Program-made: the position numbers and the translations under genes
Assembly: GCA_041583495.1 (NCBI GenBank)
Contig: JBFHFS010000039.1
Coordinates: 1 to 46,279 of the forward strand
DNA: 46,279 bases
Direction of reading: 5' to 3'
DNA from: JBFHFS01 sp041583495
GTDB taxonomy: Bacteria > Bacteroidota > Bacteroidia > Bacteroidales > Marinilabiliaceae
Notes under the pieces: model-generated
Seen by the model: only the letters and a program-made list of their open reading frames with translations
Database searches by the model: none
What the model was told of the DNA's origin: nothing
Part shown: piece by piece, positions 18,394 to 27,368 of the stretch
Numbering within the stretch: the stretch's first letter is position 1
Layout of the letters: each line of letters begins with the position of its first letter

Positions 18394-19185
18394 TTAATCT
18401 ACAAAATCAAACTTATCGGCGTCCTTCCAAACCGGGAATCGCTCCCTGAAGTACACCAATTGACCCAAATTGAGAGAGGTACTTACAATTCCAGGCAAGT
18501 TACCGGACAAGCCGCACAAGGTTTCCCCTTTGGGCGAAAAAACGATTGAGCCACCGGTATAGGAAGTATGGGGATCTTCCCCTATTCGATTAACCCCAAT
18601 CACATAACATTGGTTTTCAATGGCACGTGCCTTTAACAGGGTAACCCAGACCTCCTGCCGGGCCGATGGCCAGTTGGCCACATAAATAAGCAGGTCGAAA
18701 TCGTTTCGATTACGACTCCACACCGGAAAACGCAGGTCATAACAAACCATGAGGCAGGCACGCCAGCCATCCAGGTCAACAATCACACGCTCCGAGCCGG
18801 GTAAATAGTGCATTTGCTCCTCACCCATCCTAAAAAGATGACGCTTATTGTAACAGGCAGTTGCCCCATCGGGCCAGACAACCATAAACCGGTTATGATA
18901 GCCCCCCCGGGTGGGAGCAATTGAGCTGCCAGCGAGTATTATTTGATGTTTCTTCGACTCTTGTTGCATCCAACTAAATACCCGGTTGAGTTGATGGTCG
19001 GTGAATTTGGAAGGATTCATGGTAAAGCCCGTGGCAAACATCTCGGGCAATACCACCAGGCGGGTTGTGGGATCCAGCCCTGAAAATAAACGCTGAAAAT
19101 GAGCCAAATTGAGGTCAATAGCTTCCCATTCCAAGCTGGATTGGAGCAAGGCCACCTTTAAAATTTCGGACGTATTGGTTTGCAT
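18394..19185 (-). CDS. nitrilase-family amidohydrolase (omega-amidase-like)
   Basis: 263 residues, typical of the YafV/Nit2 branch. The catalytic triad can be placed: E48 (VVLPEMFATGF), K114 (YNKRHLFRMGEE) and C148 (MVCYDLRFPVW). The RKAR-equivalent segment and the C-terminal VYFRERFPVWKDAD end also match omega-amidases. It likely hydrolyses 2-oxoglutaramate or similar amides in the cytoplasm as a metabolite-repair step. It is transcribed on the minus strand 73 bp after the start of the PBP4-type gene, with no obvious functional link. Confidence 0.88.
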   Translation of the reverse strand: MQTNTSEILKVALLQSSLEWEAIDLNLAHFQRLFSGLDPTTRLVVLPEMFATGFTMNPSKFTDHQLNRVFSWMQQESKKHQIILAGSSIAPTRGGYHNRFMVVWPDGATACYNKRHLFRMGEEQMHYLPGSERVIVDLDGWRACLMVCYDLRFPVWSRNRNDFDLLIYVANWPSARQEVWVTLLKARAIENQCYVIGVNRIGEDPHTSYTGGSIVFSPKGETLCGLSGNLPGIVSTSLNLGQLVYFRERFPVWKDADKFDFVD

Positions 19186-19258
19186 TTGCTTACCATTTTA
19201 AAACACAAGAAGAAAAGATCGGTTTAATAGACGCCACAAAAATTGGTCAGGAAAAATA

Positions 19259-20686
19259 TCATTTCAACATATCCTCAACTTTATCCTCGACAATTCCCTG
19301 TATCTCAGAGTAGGATAAACCATGATGATTTACCATTATGGCAAACGCCTTTGGAGGCGTTCCGGGAGAAAAAACATAACCCGCATATCCCATCACGTTG
19401 TGCATACTTCCACTTTTGGCGAAGACATGTCCTTTCAGGGGAGGTGTACGCCACATATTCAGCAAGGTTCCCGAAGAACCACTAACGGCCAGAGTATTAC
19501 GAAAAAGCTCGGCCTGGGGGCTTTGGTGCATATACTGGAGCACTCTAACCAGAAATCGTGCTGAAAGAGCATTGGAAGGAGACAATCCACTTGCATCGAA
19601 AATATCAACATAGGAATCATTATCGTGCTCCTGCCAAAACGCTTTGATCAACATGGGCCCCGCATCCCAATAAGAATGACTCTCACCCGATTGCATTACC
19701 AGTGCCGGCAACAGATGATCAGCCATCAGGTTGTTGCTCTGTTGGTTGATGACCTGGATAATCATCGACAAGGAAGGCGAATTAATCTCCCCAATGCGCC
19801 TGGCCTGTTGTTTCCAACTTGTATTAAGTGTGGGTGCCACCTCAAGATCTGAAGAAGAAAAAACCTCCATGGCCAGTTCACGCCCCATAACGATACCGGG
19901 TTGTGGCAACGCCCCCTTAATGGTAAAGGCGGCCCGTCCTGCAGGGATTGAACCCCTGACCTCCCACTGCTTCATCTCCGGCACACCATAGATATAGGCG
20001 CTGTCCTTGGGATAGGGCCCTGAACGTACCAGACACAAAAAACTCAAAGGAGCCAGATCAGGTTTTACCGACACCACTTTACAAAGCTCATTAATGGCAG
20101 GAGGCGACTGCAAAGTAAGTTCAAACGTGTTGTCCCGGAAAGTCAAAGCAGCCGGCGGAGCACCATAATAGTTACCCATATCTTCCCATAACCTGGGCGA
20201 TGGAAAGCGAGGTGAATCAAAGAGGTGTTCATCGATTAATATCTTTCCATTCAATTTCTCAATCCCGGCATCCTTGAGACATTGTCGAACCCTGGACCAA
20301 ACCTGAGTGGGTGAGGACTGTGGAAAATACCGACTCCCCAGCGTGGGGTCGCCTCCCCCTTCAATAATCAAATCTCCCTGCAGCGTACCTTTTACGACTT
20401 TGCCCCGTGCCCAGATACCTGTTGTAAATTTATAATCAGGTCCCAGTTTTTCAAGGGCAGCCGCTGTAGAAACCAATTTCATCAAACTGGCCGGCACCAA
20501 CAAGCGGCTTGCGCCGTCATTATAGAGCTCCCTGCCTGTTTTCAAATCAATAACAAGTGCCGAAACCGAGGCATACCCGGGAATCTTATCCTTTGGTATT
20601 TGCTGGCCCACCAGCCAGGATCCCATGGATTGCAGAAAAAATAAAGTCAGAAAACTAATCTTATTCTTCAAACCCAAACTGATCAT
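19259..20686 (-). CDS. dacB: D-alanyl-D-alanine carboxypeptidase/endopeptidase (PBP4, S13)
   Basis: 475 residues with an N-terminal signal peptide. All three penicillin-binding motifs are present in family order: SLMK (S67, K70), SNN (317-319) and KSG (424-426), with the large S13 insertion between the first two and the GGGDPTLGS motif at about 110. It trims D-Ala from peptidoglycan and cuts cross-links in the periplasm. Its start overlaps the 3' end of the upstream lipoprotein gene by 26 bp, so translation is likely coupled. Confidence 0.92.
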   Translation of the reverse strand: MISLGLKNKISFLTLFFLQSMGSWLVGQQIPKDKIPGYASVSALVIDLKTGRELYNDGASRLLVPASLMKLVSTAAALEKLGPDYKFTTGIWARGKVVKGTLQGDLIIEGGGDPTLGSRYFPQSSPTQVWSRVRQCLKDAGIEKLNGKILIDEHLFDSPRFPSPRLWEDMGNYYGAPPAALTFRDNTFELTLQSPPAINELCKVVSVKPDLAPLSFLCLVRSGPYPKDSAYIYGVPEMKQWEVRGSIPAGRAAFTIKGALPQPGIVMGRELAMEVFSSSDLEVAPTLNTSWKQQARRIGEINSPSLSMIIQVINQQSNNLMADHLLPALVMQSGESHSYWDAGPMLIKAFWQEHDNDSYVDIFDASGLSPSNALSARFLVRVLQYMHQSPQAELFRNTLAVSGSSGTLLNMWRTPPLKGHVFAKSGSMHNVMGYAGYVFSPGTPPKAFAIMVNHHGLSYSEIQGIVEDKVEDMLK

Positions 20687-21707
20687 CTAATTTTTTCTTT
20701 TTTTGCAGTCTAGTAGAGAGTTCAATATAATACAATTTCGCCTGCTGTTTTTCCCATTCGGAGGCGGAAGGAAAGCCCAGATCCTCATAGTGTTGCAGAG
20801 AGCGGTAAGCCCATGCAAGTGCCTCATTGAACTTACCCTGGGTTTCTTGTCCTAAAGCAATATTAAAGGCTGCTCTGGCTTTTTGTTTTCCCCGTCCTGC
20901 TTCATAAACCCTATACCATATGGGAAGCGCTTTTTCCCATTTTCCTCTCAGCGCAAAGTCTGTGGCCTGAAAGAACAGAGGATGCCCTTCGGTAAAATAT
21001 AATCTCTTAACAGTACTCCACGAGGGGGCCACATGTCCGGCATACTTAGCTCCGGAATAATCGGCAACAGCTTCCACGGCTTCTCTTAATCCCGGTAAGC
21101 CACCAAAAGCATGATTCAGACTATAACCCTCTCCCTCCCAAAAAATCGTATCCTGCTGAAGGTAGATATCCATCAATTCACCATTCAGTGCATTGTATAT
21201 TTTCCAGTACGACCGGCTTTGGGCATCCAGGGTAAGATAATAAAAGTTGCTCAGATCGACGACCGTCGTAGTGGTGTGGTACTTAATTTGGTCGAGGGAA
21301 ATCACCGCCTGAGCATTATAGCGCCGGCACAAACTGTCAATTTGAAAATAGGACAGAGGCCGCAGCTCTTCGCCGGAACCCGGGACATTCAGGGGCACCT
21401 CCACCACATGAACCGAATCAAAAAATTGCTGATCCCGGAGATTACGCCCCAATGATTCAACCAAACGATGGCCAAAATCATCAACATAAAGGGTGTCTAA
21501 TTTATAGCGGCGAGACTCTGTTTGTACTTCATGAATCGCAGTGTCCCTGTAGGGAAGAGCGTTATCGACAATGACCACGGAGGCGATTTCCACCGGAAAT
21601 TTAACTCCGGCAGGATTAAGAGTGTCCAGATTGATGGTTGAGTAGGAGATACAACCCGAAAGAAGTATCAACAACCCGAATAACGTCCCTTTAGCGATCC
21701 GATCCAT
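20661..21707 (-). CDS. DUF6340-like lipoprotein with TPR-like C-terminus
   Basis: 348 residues. Lipobox LLSGC gives Cys19. Residues 25-230 form a mixed alpha/beta domain containing RRYNAQAVISLDQIKY and WKIYNALNGELMDIYLQ, as in CsgG-like or DUF6340 Bacteroidota lipoproteins. Residues 250-340 carry helical TPR-like pairs (KWEKALPIWYRVYEAG, KFNEALAWAYRSL). It probably sits on the periplasmic face of a membrane. The function is unknown; co-transcription and overlap with a PBP4-type gene hint at an envelope role. The DUF name is from memory of the family and is tentative. Confidence 0.7.
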   Translation of the reverse strand: MDRIAKGTLFGLLILLSGCISYSTINLDTLNPAGVKFPVEIASVVIVDNALPYRDTAIHEVQTESRRYKLDTLYVDDFGHRLVESLGRNLRDQQFFDSVHVVEVPLNVPGSGEELRPLSYFQIDSLCRRYNAQAVISLDQIKYHTTTTVVDLSNFYYLTLDAQSRSYWKIYNALNGELMDIYLQQDTIFWEGEGYSLNHAFGGLPGLREAVEAVADYSGAKYAGHVAPSWSTVKRLYFTEGHPLFFQATDFALRGKWEKALPIWYRVYEAGRGKQKARAAFNIALGQETQGKFNEALAWAYRSLQHYEDLGFPSASEWEKQQAKLYYIELSTRLQKKKKLDDQFGFEE

Positions 21708-21724
21708 ACAATAAAAGATTATTG

Positions 21725-22167
21725 TTACAACGCTTTTTTCAACTCGGCAACTTCATCATCAGCAAACCAGCCCTTCTCCAAACCCGGATTCGCTTTGCTG
21801 CCTCCCATTTCAGAAAACCCATCATCACGGTACTCATAAACAGAAAAAGCAAAAACAGGCCATCCACCTGTATCTTAAAAACGGGTCAATGACAATCTCC
21901 CCTTGAAAACTGCAGGAAAGTCAACCATGGCCAAGTACTACACATTTCGTGCCATTCAAATGAATACCACCGCCTTATTTTCTTCCTGAACCGCCCATCA
22001 ACAACCGAAGTCACCTTACCGGCACAAGGGATAAAAGCTAACCCAGTGCGCCATTTCTGATTGTACCATTCGCCCCAACCAGGTCGGGGCCAGTAATGTC
22101 CGGGCAGTCAATAAAGAGGTCTTTTAATGGCTTCCACAACCACGGGTTCATGGGTAATGACAGGCAC
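21725..22167 (-). pseudogene. probable decayed coding sequence, family unknown
   Basis: Minus-strand translation looks protein-like in broken pieces. One frame runs from about 22167 to 21886 with an internal TGA: VPVITHEPVVVEAIKRPLY, stop, then LPGHYWPRPGWGEWYNQKW and onward to a second TGA. A different frame takes over at 21874 (DTGGWPVFAFSVYEYRDD...) and ends at a TAA at 21725 with FADDEVAELKKAL. Frame changes plus internal stops suggest an inactivated gene. I cannot name the family. Chance coding-like sequence is the alternative. Confidence 0.35.
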
Positions 22168-22202
22168 TGTAAATTAAAATACAGCAACTTAAGCAAGAAG
22201 TA

Positions 22203-22231
22203 AAAGGTGCTCTCCCAATGAAAGCACCCTT
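22203..22231 (-). terminator. probable terminator downstream of fabG
   Basis: On the minus strand, GGTGCT pairs with AGCACC (extended by G-T and A-T pairs to 9) around an 11-base loop and is followed by TTTT. It lies about 50 bp beyond the fabG stop. Confidence 0.55.
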
Positions 22232-22281
22232 AATAACCCGTTCCCCACCCATCGTTTAAAAACGATAACAGGGAAAAGTTC

Positions 22282-23028
22282 TTACATATTCATGCCGCCG
22301 CATACATGCACCACTTGTCCGGTGACATATGACGAAAGATCAGAAGCCAAAAACAAACAGGTATTGGCCACATCTTCGGGAGTACCTCCGCGACGCAATG
22401 GGATTTGACTTGCCCAGCTCTTCTTAACCTCCTCGGAAAGAGCACCTGTCATTTCAGTAATAATAAATCCAGGGGCTACTGCATTGCTGCGAATACCTCT
22501 GGAGCCCAACTCTTTAGCCACGGACTTGGTGAACCCAATGAGACCGGCTTTTGAGGCACTGTAGTTGGCTTGCCCGGCATTACCACTCACCCCGACTACC
22601 GAACTCATATTAATGATGGAGCCTGAACGTTGTTTAAGCATCACCTTTTGAGCCGCCTTGGTGAAGTTAAAGGCCGATTTCAAATTGACGGTAATAACAG
22701 CGTCCCACTGATCTTCTGTCATCCGCATCAACAGAGTATCTTTGGTGATACCGGCGTTGTTAACCAAAATATCCACCTGACCAAAGTCGGCCACGATCTG
22801 ATCAACCACTGTTTGAGTCTCTTCGAATTTACTTGCATCCGAAGCATAAGCCTTGGCTTTTACTCCCAGAGCAATAAGCTCCTTTTCGGTGGCCTGGGCA
22901 GCCTCATTATAAAAAAGGTCGGTAAACGCAATGTTGCATCCTTCGGCTGCAAACCTAAGAGCAATAGCCTTGCCAATGCCACGGGCCGCTCCCGTTACAA
23001 CAGCAGTTTTTCCTTCTAATAACTTCAT
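22282..23028 (-). CDS. fabG: 3-oxoacyl-ACP reductase FabG
   Basis: 248 residues, classical short-chain dehydrogenase. The cofactor motif is TGAARGIG at 12-19, NNAG at 90-93, and the catalytic triad is S143, Y156 and K160 (NYSASKAG). The C-terminal end VTGQVVHVCGGMNM fits FabG. It uses NADPH to reduce 3-oxoacyl-ACP in fatty acid elongation. It is a single-gene unit with a promoter box upstream and a probable terminator downstream. Other acyl-carrier reductases share these motifs, but the close FabG consensus makes this the best call. Confidence 0.92.
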   Translation of the reverse strand: MKLLEGKTAVVTGAARGIGKAIALRFAAEGCNIAFTDLFYNEAAQATEKELIALGVKAKAYASDASKFEETQTVVDQIVADFGQVDILVNNAGITKDTLLMRMTEDQWDAVITVNLKSAFNFTKAAQKVMLKQRSGSIINMSSVVGVSGNAGQANYSASKAGLIGFTKSVAKELGSRGIRSNAVAPGFIITEMTGALSEEVKKSWASQIPLRRGGTPEDVANTCLFLASDLSSYVTGQVVHVCGGMNM

Positions 23029-23065
23029 TTTGGTAATATTTATTTTTGATAAAGTAATTGAAACA

Positions 23066-23098
23066 CAAAGTTAAAAAAATAGTTGATCCCTCACCAAA
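23066..23098 (-). promoter_or_regulatory. Bacteroidota-type promoter for fabG
   Basis: On the minus strand, TAACTTTG (23066-23073) matches TAnnTTTG. TTTG at 23095-23098 lies 21 bp upstream as a possible -33 element. The -7 box is 37 bp before the fabG start. Confidence 0.5.
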
Positions 23099-23376
23099 AA
23101 CCCATCGTAATGTAACGCCACACGATCTTAAGAAAACCAGGGGCCTGTGTAAATATTATTTTAAACAAGGTTGAACCCACATGGCGATTCCGGACAATTC
23201 GTTTGGGTTTGCCTCCGAACTCACCAGAGGCTACTCATATCCAAGCCCTTCGCTCTTTTGCCTTTACATTATCCTTAAAGGGTCTGGACTTAAGGCCCCT
23301 TAATACTAAAGCGTTGAAAATAGGACAAATAATAAGCAATCTTAAGATCTGGTGCTTTAAAAAACTCCTGGTTCTG
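23099..23376. other. gene-free stretch, possible dispersed repeat
   Basis: The segment from about 23180 to 23330 stays open in more than one plus frame (for example FGFASELTRGYSYPSPSLF and LPPNSPEATHIQALRSFAF). That reminds me of dispersed non-coding repeats in related genomes. The only long plus ORF runs on as an antisense shadow into the sirtuin gene, so no gene is called. Confidence 0.3.
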
Positions 23377-24114
23377 CTAAAAAAAATTTTCGAGAGCCGA
23401 CATCACTTCAGAGGCTTTTCCTGCCAAATGAATATCGGTTATAGAATGGGTGAAATTGCTGGAACTTGGGTTGATCTCAATTATTGTTGCCCCATTTCTT
23501 TTAGCCTCATGGGGAACCATAGCTGCCGGCATCACCTCACCCAAACTTCCAATAACCAGACAAACATCGGCCTGCCGGGCTGCGTTTATACTGTTTTCAT
23601 ACGCCACCCCAGGAATGGCCTCCCCAAAGAATACAAACCCGGGTTTTACCAACCCTCCACAAAGCGGACACTTAACGGGCAGTTTCTCCAGGTTGGCCTC
23701 CGAGGCCGGAAAATGATGGTGACAGATGGTGCAATCCATAACCTGGGAATTGCCATGAAACTCAAAAACCTGACGACTGCCACCTTCCTGGTGCAGGTTA
23801 TCAATGTTTTGGGTGATTACACATTTTAGCCTGCCTGCCTCTTCCATGCGGCCCAGCACCTTATGAGCATCATTGGGCCTGGCCTTCCCAAAGAAATCAT
23901 AAAAAATCTCCTTGATAACAATCCAGGAGTCGTATGGATGGGCATGAAAATAATCCAAATCCAAAACCTGAGGATCGTAACGGTTCCAAATTCCATTCTC
24001 CCCTCTAAAAGGCGGGATGCCACTCTCCACTGAGACACCCGCACCAGTGAAGGCAATCACATAATGCGCCCTCTTTAGGATCCCGGCTGCCTTTTGTAAG
24101 GAAACTTCGTTCAT
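23377..24114 (-). CDS. cobB: NAD-dependent protein deacylase (SIR2 family)
   Basis: 245 residues, typical of bacterial sirtuins. NAD-binding motifs are GAGVSVESGIPPFRG (24-38) and TQNIDNLH (101-108). The catalytic histidine is H120 (FEFHGN). A zinc knuckle is formed by C128/C131 and C149/C152. The late GSLGEVMPAA matches the usual GTSxxVxPAA with a small change. It removes acetyl or other acyl groups from lysines using NAD. The three classic class III desuccinylase markers (Tyr-Arg pair) are not obvious. It lies between fabG and sucD on the minus strand, with short gaps. Confidence 0.92.
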   Translation of the reverse strand: MNEVSLQKAAGILKRAHYVIAFTGAGVSVESGIPPFRGENGIWNRYDPQVLDLDYFHAHPYDSWIVIKEIFYDFFGKARPNDAHKVLGRMEEAGRLKCVITQNIDNLHQEGGSRQVFEFHGNSQVMDCTICHHHFPASEANLEKLPVKCPLCGGLVKPGFVFFGEAIPGVAYENSINAARQADVCLVIGSLGEVMPAAMVPHEAKRNGATIIEINPSSSNFTHSITDIHLAGKASEVMSALENFF

Positions 24115-24208
24115 GAGTCCAGATAATAAAACCGAAGAAAAATCAGACCAATACTTAACAATATTCCTTCAAACTTCCCGGAAAAGAAACATTGGTTTAG
24201 GTGAAAGA

Positions 24209-25087
24209 CTACTTAGAAATACGCAAGGCTTTTTGCATGGTGATACCTATTTCGGCCGGCGATTCAACCACATGAATACCCATATCCGCCATAATCTTCA
24301 TTTTGGCCAGCGCGGTATCGTCCTTTCCCCCAATGATAGCACCGGCATGTCCCATTCGGCGTCCTTTGGGTGCGGTTTGACCCGCCACAAAGCCCACAAC
24401 CGGTTTGGTTCCGTGCTCTCCAATCCATCGGGCTGCCTCAGTTTCCATACTGCCTCCAATCTCACCGATCACAACAATCCCCTCTGTATCGGGATCTTCC
24501 ATCAACATCTTGACGGCATCTAAAGTAGAAGTTCCAATAACCGGATCACCGCCAATACCAATACAGGTACTTTGGCCCAACCCAAGCTTGGTAAGCTGAT
24601 CTACGGTCTCATAGGTTAACGTTCCGGAGCGACTCACCACCCCAATGGAGCCGGGCATATGGATAAACCCGGGCATAATACCCACCTTGGCTTTTCCAGG
24701 GGAAATAATACCCGGACAGTTGGGCCCAATCAGGACACATTCACGGGTATCAATATAGCTTTTTACACGGATCATATCAGAGGTAGGAATCCCCTCGGTA
24801 ATGGCCACAATCACCCCAATACCAGCCTCGGCAGCTTCCATGATAGCATCGGCACCAAAAGCAGGTGGCACAAATATAACCGAGATCCCGGCACCGGTAG
24901 CCTTCACCGCCTCTTCCACGGTATTATAGACCGGTAACCCAAGGTGGGTACTGCCCCCCTTTCCCGGGGTAACACCTGCTACTACATGGGTCCCGTATTC
25001 GATCATCTGACCCGCATGAAAACTGCCTTCCTTACCGGTTATTCCCTGCACAATCACCTTTGTGGATTGATTCACTAGAACGCTCAT
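24209..25087 (-). CDS. sucD: succinyl-CoA synthetase, alpha subunit
   Basis: 292 residues. The CoA-binding Rossmann domain is at the N-terminus (VIVQGITGKEGSFHAGQM) and the phosphorylated histidine is H247 in RRMGHAGAI. The IGPNCPGIISP and GIGGDPVIGTSTLD segments are typical. With a beta subunit it makes ATP or GTP from succinyl-CoA. No sucC gene is in the window, so the beta subunit must be encoded elsewhere. It is preceded at 25330-25947 by the ribosomal protein trio, ended by its own terminator, so sucD is probably a separate transcript. Confidence 0.94.
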   Translation of the reverse strand: MSVLVNQSTKVIVQGITGKEGSFHAGQMIEYGTHVVAGVTPGKGGSTHLGLPVYNTVEEAVKATGAGISVIFVPPAFGADAIMEAAEAGIGVIVAITEGIPTSDMIRVKSYIDTRECVLIGPNCPGIISPGKAKVGIMPGFIHMPGSIGVVSRSGTLTYETVDQLTKLGLGQSTCIGIGGDPVIGTSTLDAVKMLMEDPDTEGIVVIGEIGGSMETEAARWIGEHGTKPVVGFVAGQTAPKGRRMGHAGAIIGGKDDTALAKMKIMADMGIHVVESPAEIGITMQKALRISK

Positions 25088-25261
25088 AGAGAGATTATTT
25101 AATTTTTTAGATTTTGCTTAAGACAATAATAATCAAAAAATATGTAATCCCCTAACTATTTATACAGGGGTAAGCCCCCTCATAACGCCAATCGAGAAGG
25201 CTCCTGCCTAATCCAGGAAAGACTCTTTAGATAAAAATGGGCCATTCTTAAAAAAAATGGC

Positions 25262-25300
25262 ATAAAAAAACCTTCCTGGTGGTTAAATACCGGGAAGGTT
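25262..25300 (-). terminator. rho-independent terminator after rpmB-rpmG-DUF4295
   Basis: An 8-bp stem (AACCTTCC with GGAAGGTT) with an extended loop is followed on the minus strand by TTTTTTATG. It begins 30 bp beyond the DUF4295 stop and closes the small ribosomal protein operon. Confidence 0.85.
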
Positions 25301-25329
25301 AATATGGTTTATGCTTGCAAGCAGAGTGC

Positions 25330-25482
25330 TTATTTTTTCAAAGCCTCTTTCACAAAGTCATTGGCAACCATCTCCTCTTTAAACATATAAGATCCGCTTT
25401 TAGGAGATTTGACCATTTTAATAACTTTGGTATGTCCTTTTCCTGAACCTTTTTGCAATGATGCTACTGATTTCTTGGCCAT
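25330..25482 (-). CDS. DUF4295 small protein
   Basis: 50 residues, MAKKSVASLQKGSGKGHTKV through EEMVANDFVKEALKK. It is the typical DUF4295 sequence that follows rpmB and rpmG in Bacteroidota. It lies 12 bp after rpmG. It is strongly basic and is presumed ribosome-associated on context alone. Confidence 0.93.
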   Translation of the reverse strand: MAKKSVASLQKGSGKGHTKVIKMVKSPKSGSYMFKEEMVANDFVKEALKK

Positions 25483-25494
25483 GATTTATATTTT

Positions 25495-25683
25495 TTACTT
25501 AATTTCACGATGAACAGTATACCGCTTTAAAATAGGGTTATACTTCTTTAGTTCCATACGTTCCGGATGGTTTTTTCTGTTCTTCACAGTAATGTACCTG
25601 GAAGTTCCGGCCATCCCGCTCTCTTTATGTTCGGTACATTCAAGAATTACCTGAATGCGGTTACCTTTACCTTTTTTAGCCAT
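25495..25683 (-). CDS. rpmG: 50S ribosomal protein L33
   Basis: 62 residues: MAKKGKGNRIQVILECTEHK followed by SRYITVKNRKNHPERMELKKYNP and a KRYTVHREIK end, the L33 pattern. The C-terminal zinc pair of cysteines is absent, so this is the zinc-independent form. It is 21 bp after rpmB and 12 bp before the DUF4295 gene, all on one transcript. Confidence 0.96.
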   Translation of the reverse strand: MAKKGKGNRIQVILECTEHKESGMAGTSRYITVKNRKNHPERMELKKYNPILKRYTVHREIK

Positions 25684-25704
25684 AACAATTTAGCCTCCGT
25701 ATTT

Positions 25705-25947
25705 TTAATATGTTGAAATATACCCATTTTTCTTAGCTGTCTCTAAAGCGGCTTTAACACCCACCTTATTGATCAACCGCAAACCAGAAGCTGAAACCTT
25801 TAGATTAATCCAGCGCTCCTCTTCGGGCAAATAAAATTTCTTGTTGAAAAGATTAGGATCAAATCTCCTTTTGGTTCTTCTCTTTGAGTGGGAAACATTG
25901 TTTCCTACCAGGGATTTTTTCCCTGTTATTTGACAGACTTTAGACAT
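25705..25947 (-). CDS. rpmB: 50S ribosomal protein L28
   Basis: 80 residues: MSKVCQITGKKSLVGNNVSH then SKRRTKRRFDPNLFNKKFYL, the Bacteroidota form of L28. Only one of the zinc cysteines is present, so it is the zinc-independent form. First gene of the rpmB-rpmG-DUF4295 operon. In many Bacteroidota ftsY and rimO follow; here they do not. Confidence 0.96.
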   Translation of the reverse strand: MSKVCQITGKKSLVGNNVSHSKRRTKRRFDPNLFNKKFYLPEEERWINLKVSASGLRLINKVGVKAALETAKKNGYISTY

Positions 25948-26120
25948 TGCTCAACCTTTTTTTCGATATGTTTTCAAACAGAGCGCAAAATACAGCATTT
26001 TACCTGAAAAAAACAAGTAAAGTGACAATTAATTGGCCTGTTTTTCCGTTTTTTTATTTGAAACCTTCATCTCAGGCCAGCTCAGAGCTGGGTACTAGCC
26101 GGTTGATGCGCCTGTACCCT

Positions 26121-27368
26121 TTAAAGGATTCCATTTTTCATCATTTGCATGAGTTCAATAAGGCTCACTTCCGAAGTCCGTTCGATAACCCGCTTTCGGT
26201 CTGAGCCAAAATTAAAAACACGACTGACAACTTTCTCTGGTCCTGCCCAGGCAATCCACACTGTTCCCACCGGTTTGTCGTCACTGCCCCCCTCCGGACC
26301 GGCTATTCCGGAAGTAGCAATGGCATAATCAGCCCCGGTTTGTTTTTGAATGCCCAAAGCCATTTGTTCCACCACTACCTGGCTTACTGCCCCCTCCTTA
26401 ACGAGAGCCTCATCGTCAACGCCCAGGAACCTCTTTTTAAGATGATTGGAATAGGCCACTACACCGCCCAAAAAATAGCGGGAAGCACCTGGTACTGCTG
26501 TTAAAAGATGTGCCAAAAATCCACCTGAGCAGCTTTCTGCCACCGCCAGACTATACTTCCCGGAAGAAAAGAAGGAAGCAAACAGTTGCCCAGTCGATAC
26601 ATCCTCTTCCCCATAAATATGAGGTCCGATAACGATATAAAGCTCCTTTACCACCCGGTTGATGGCTTCATTTAAGGATTTATCCTCCTGCCCGCTCGCG
26701 GTAAGCCTCAACCGAATTCTTCCCGGAGCTGGAAGATAGGCCAACTTTATACACTCCGGGAGCCCCTCTTCCCAGGCCGTCAGCCTCTCGGCCAATACCG
26801 CCTCGGGAACATTGTAAACCAATATGGTTTTATGACGAATGATCTCTGTTGGATACCTTTCCTTTAGTCGTGGGAGGATGTCCTGACTCATCGCCCGCTT
26901 CATTTCATGAGGCACACCAGGCATCGATACCACAACCTTTCCTTTACTTTCGAACCACATAATGGGCGCAGTTCCGATGGCATTTGCGATCACCGTGCAA
27001 GATTCAGGCACCATCGCCTGATCGCGATTCAAACCATTGATGCTGGTCACCCGCCCTTTTAAAAAACGTTGAATATTTTTAAATACCGATTCATTAAAAA
27101 CCAGATGGGTATCGAAGAATTTACACAAGGTCGTCTTGGTTATGTCGTCGCGCGTGGGGCCCAGCCCGCCGGTCAACAAAACCACCCCGGAGCGTTGGGT
27201 CGCCTCTTTTAAGACAGACAAAATCTCATCTTCCTGATCGCTCACCGAAGTGATCCGCCCTAACCGAAAACCCGCTAAATTGAGTTGCTGACCAATCCAT
27301 GCCGAATTGGTATCCACAACCTGACCGATGAGCAACTCATCGCCGATGGTCACTACTTCTACCTGCAT
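26121..27368 (-). CDS. cinA: CinA-like nicotinamide mononucleotide deamidase/ADP-ribose pyrophosphatase
   Basis: 415 residues, two domains. The N-terminal MoaB/MogA-like domain (1-170) carries TIGDELLIGQVVDTNSAW and TGGLGPTRDD (66-75). The C-terminal PncC deamidase domain (about 255-410) carries AESCSGG (nucleophile S279), ATSGIAGPEGG and KPVGTVWIA. PncC hydrolyses nicotinamide mononucleotide to nicotinate mononucleotide in NAD salvage; the N-terminal part of some CinA proteins hydrolyses ADP-ribose. It lies upstream of rpmB as is usual in Bacteroidota, with a 173-bp gap that holds no clear element. Confidence 0.93.
   Translation of the reverse strand: MQVEVVTIGDELLIGQVVDTNSAWIGQQLNLAGFRLGRITSVSDQEDEILSVLKEATQRSGVVLLTGGLGPTRDDITKTTLCKFFDTHLVFNESVFKNIQRFLKGRVTSINGLNRDQAMVPESCTVIANAIGTAPIMWFESKGKVVVSMPGVPHEMKRAMSQDILPRLKERYPTEIIRHKTILVYNVPEAVLAERLTAWEEGLPECIKLAYLPAPGRIRLRLTASGQEDKSLNEAINRVVKELYIVIGPHIYGEEDVSTGQLFASFFSSGKYSLAVAESCSGGFLAHLLTAVPGASRYFLGGVVAYSNHLKKRFLGVDDEALVKEGAVSQVVVEQMALGIQKQTGADYAIATSGIAGPEGGSDDKPVGTVWIAWAGPEKVVSRVFNFGSDRKRVIERTSEVSLIELMQMMKNGIL

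Noticed and set aside
19935..19970. tRNA T-arm-like string (GGGATTGAACCCC)
   Set aside because: It lies inside the dacB coding frame (RGSIPAGRAAF) and no acceptor or anticodon arm can be built around it.
23203..23829. 208-codon plus-strand ORF over the 3' half of the sirtuin gene
   Set aside because: Most of it is the antisense of a well-supported sirtuin gene with all motifs in place.
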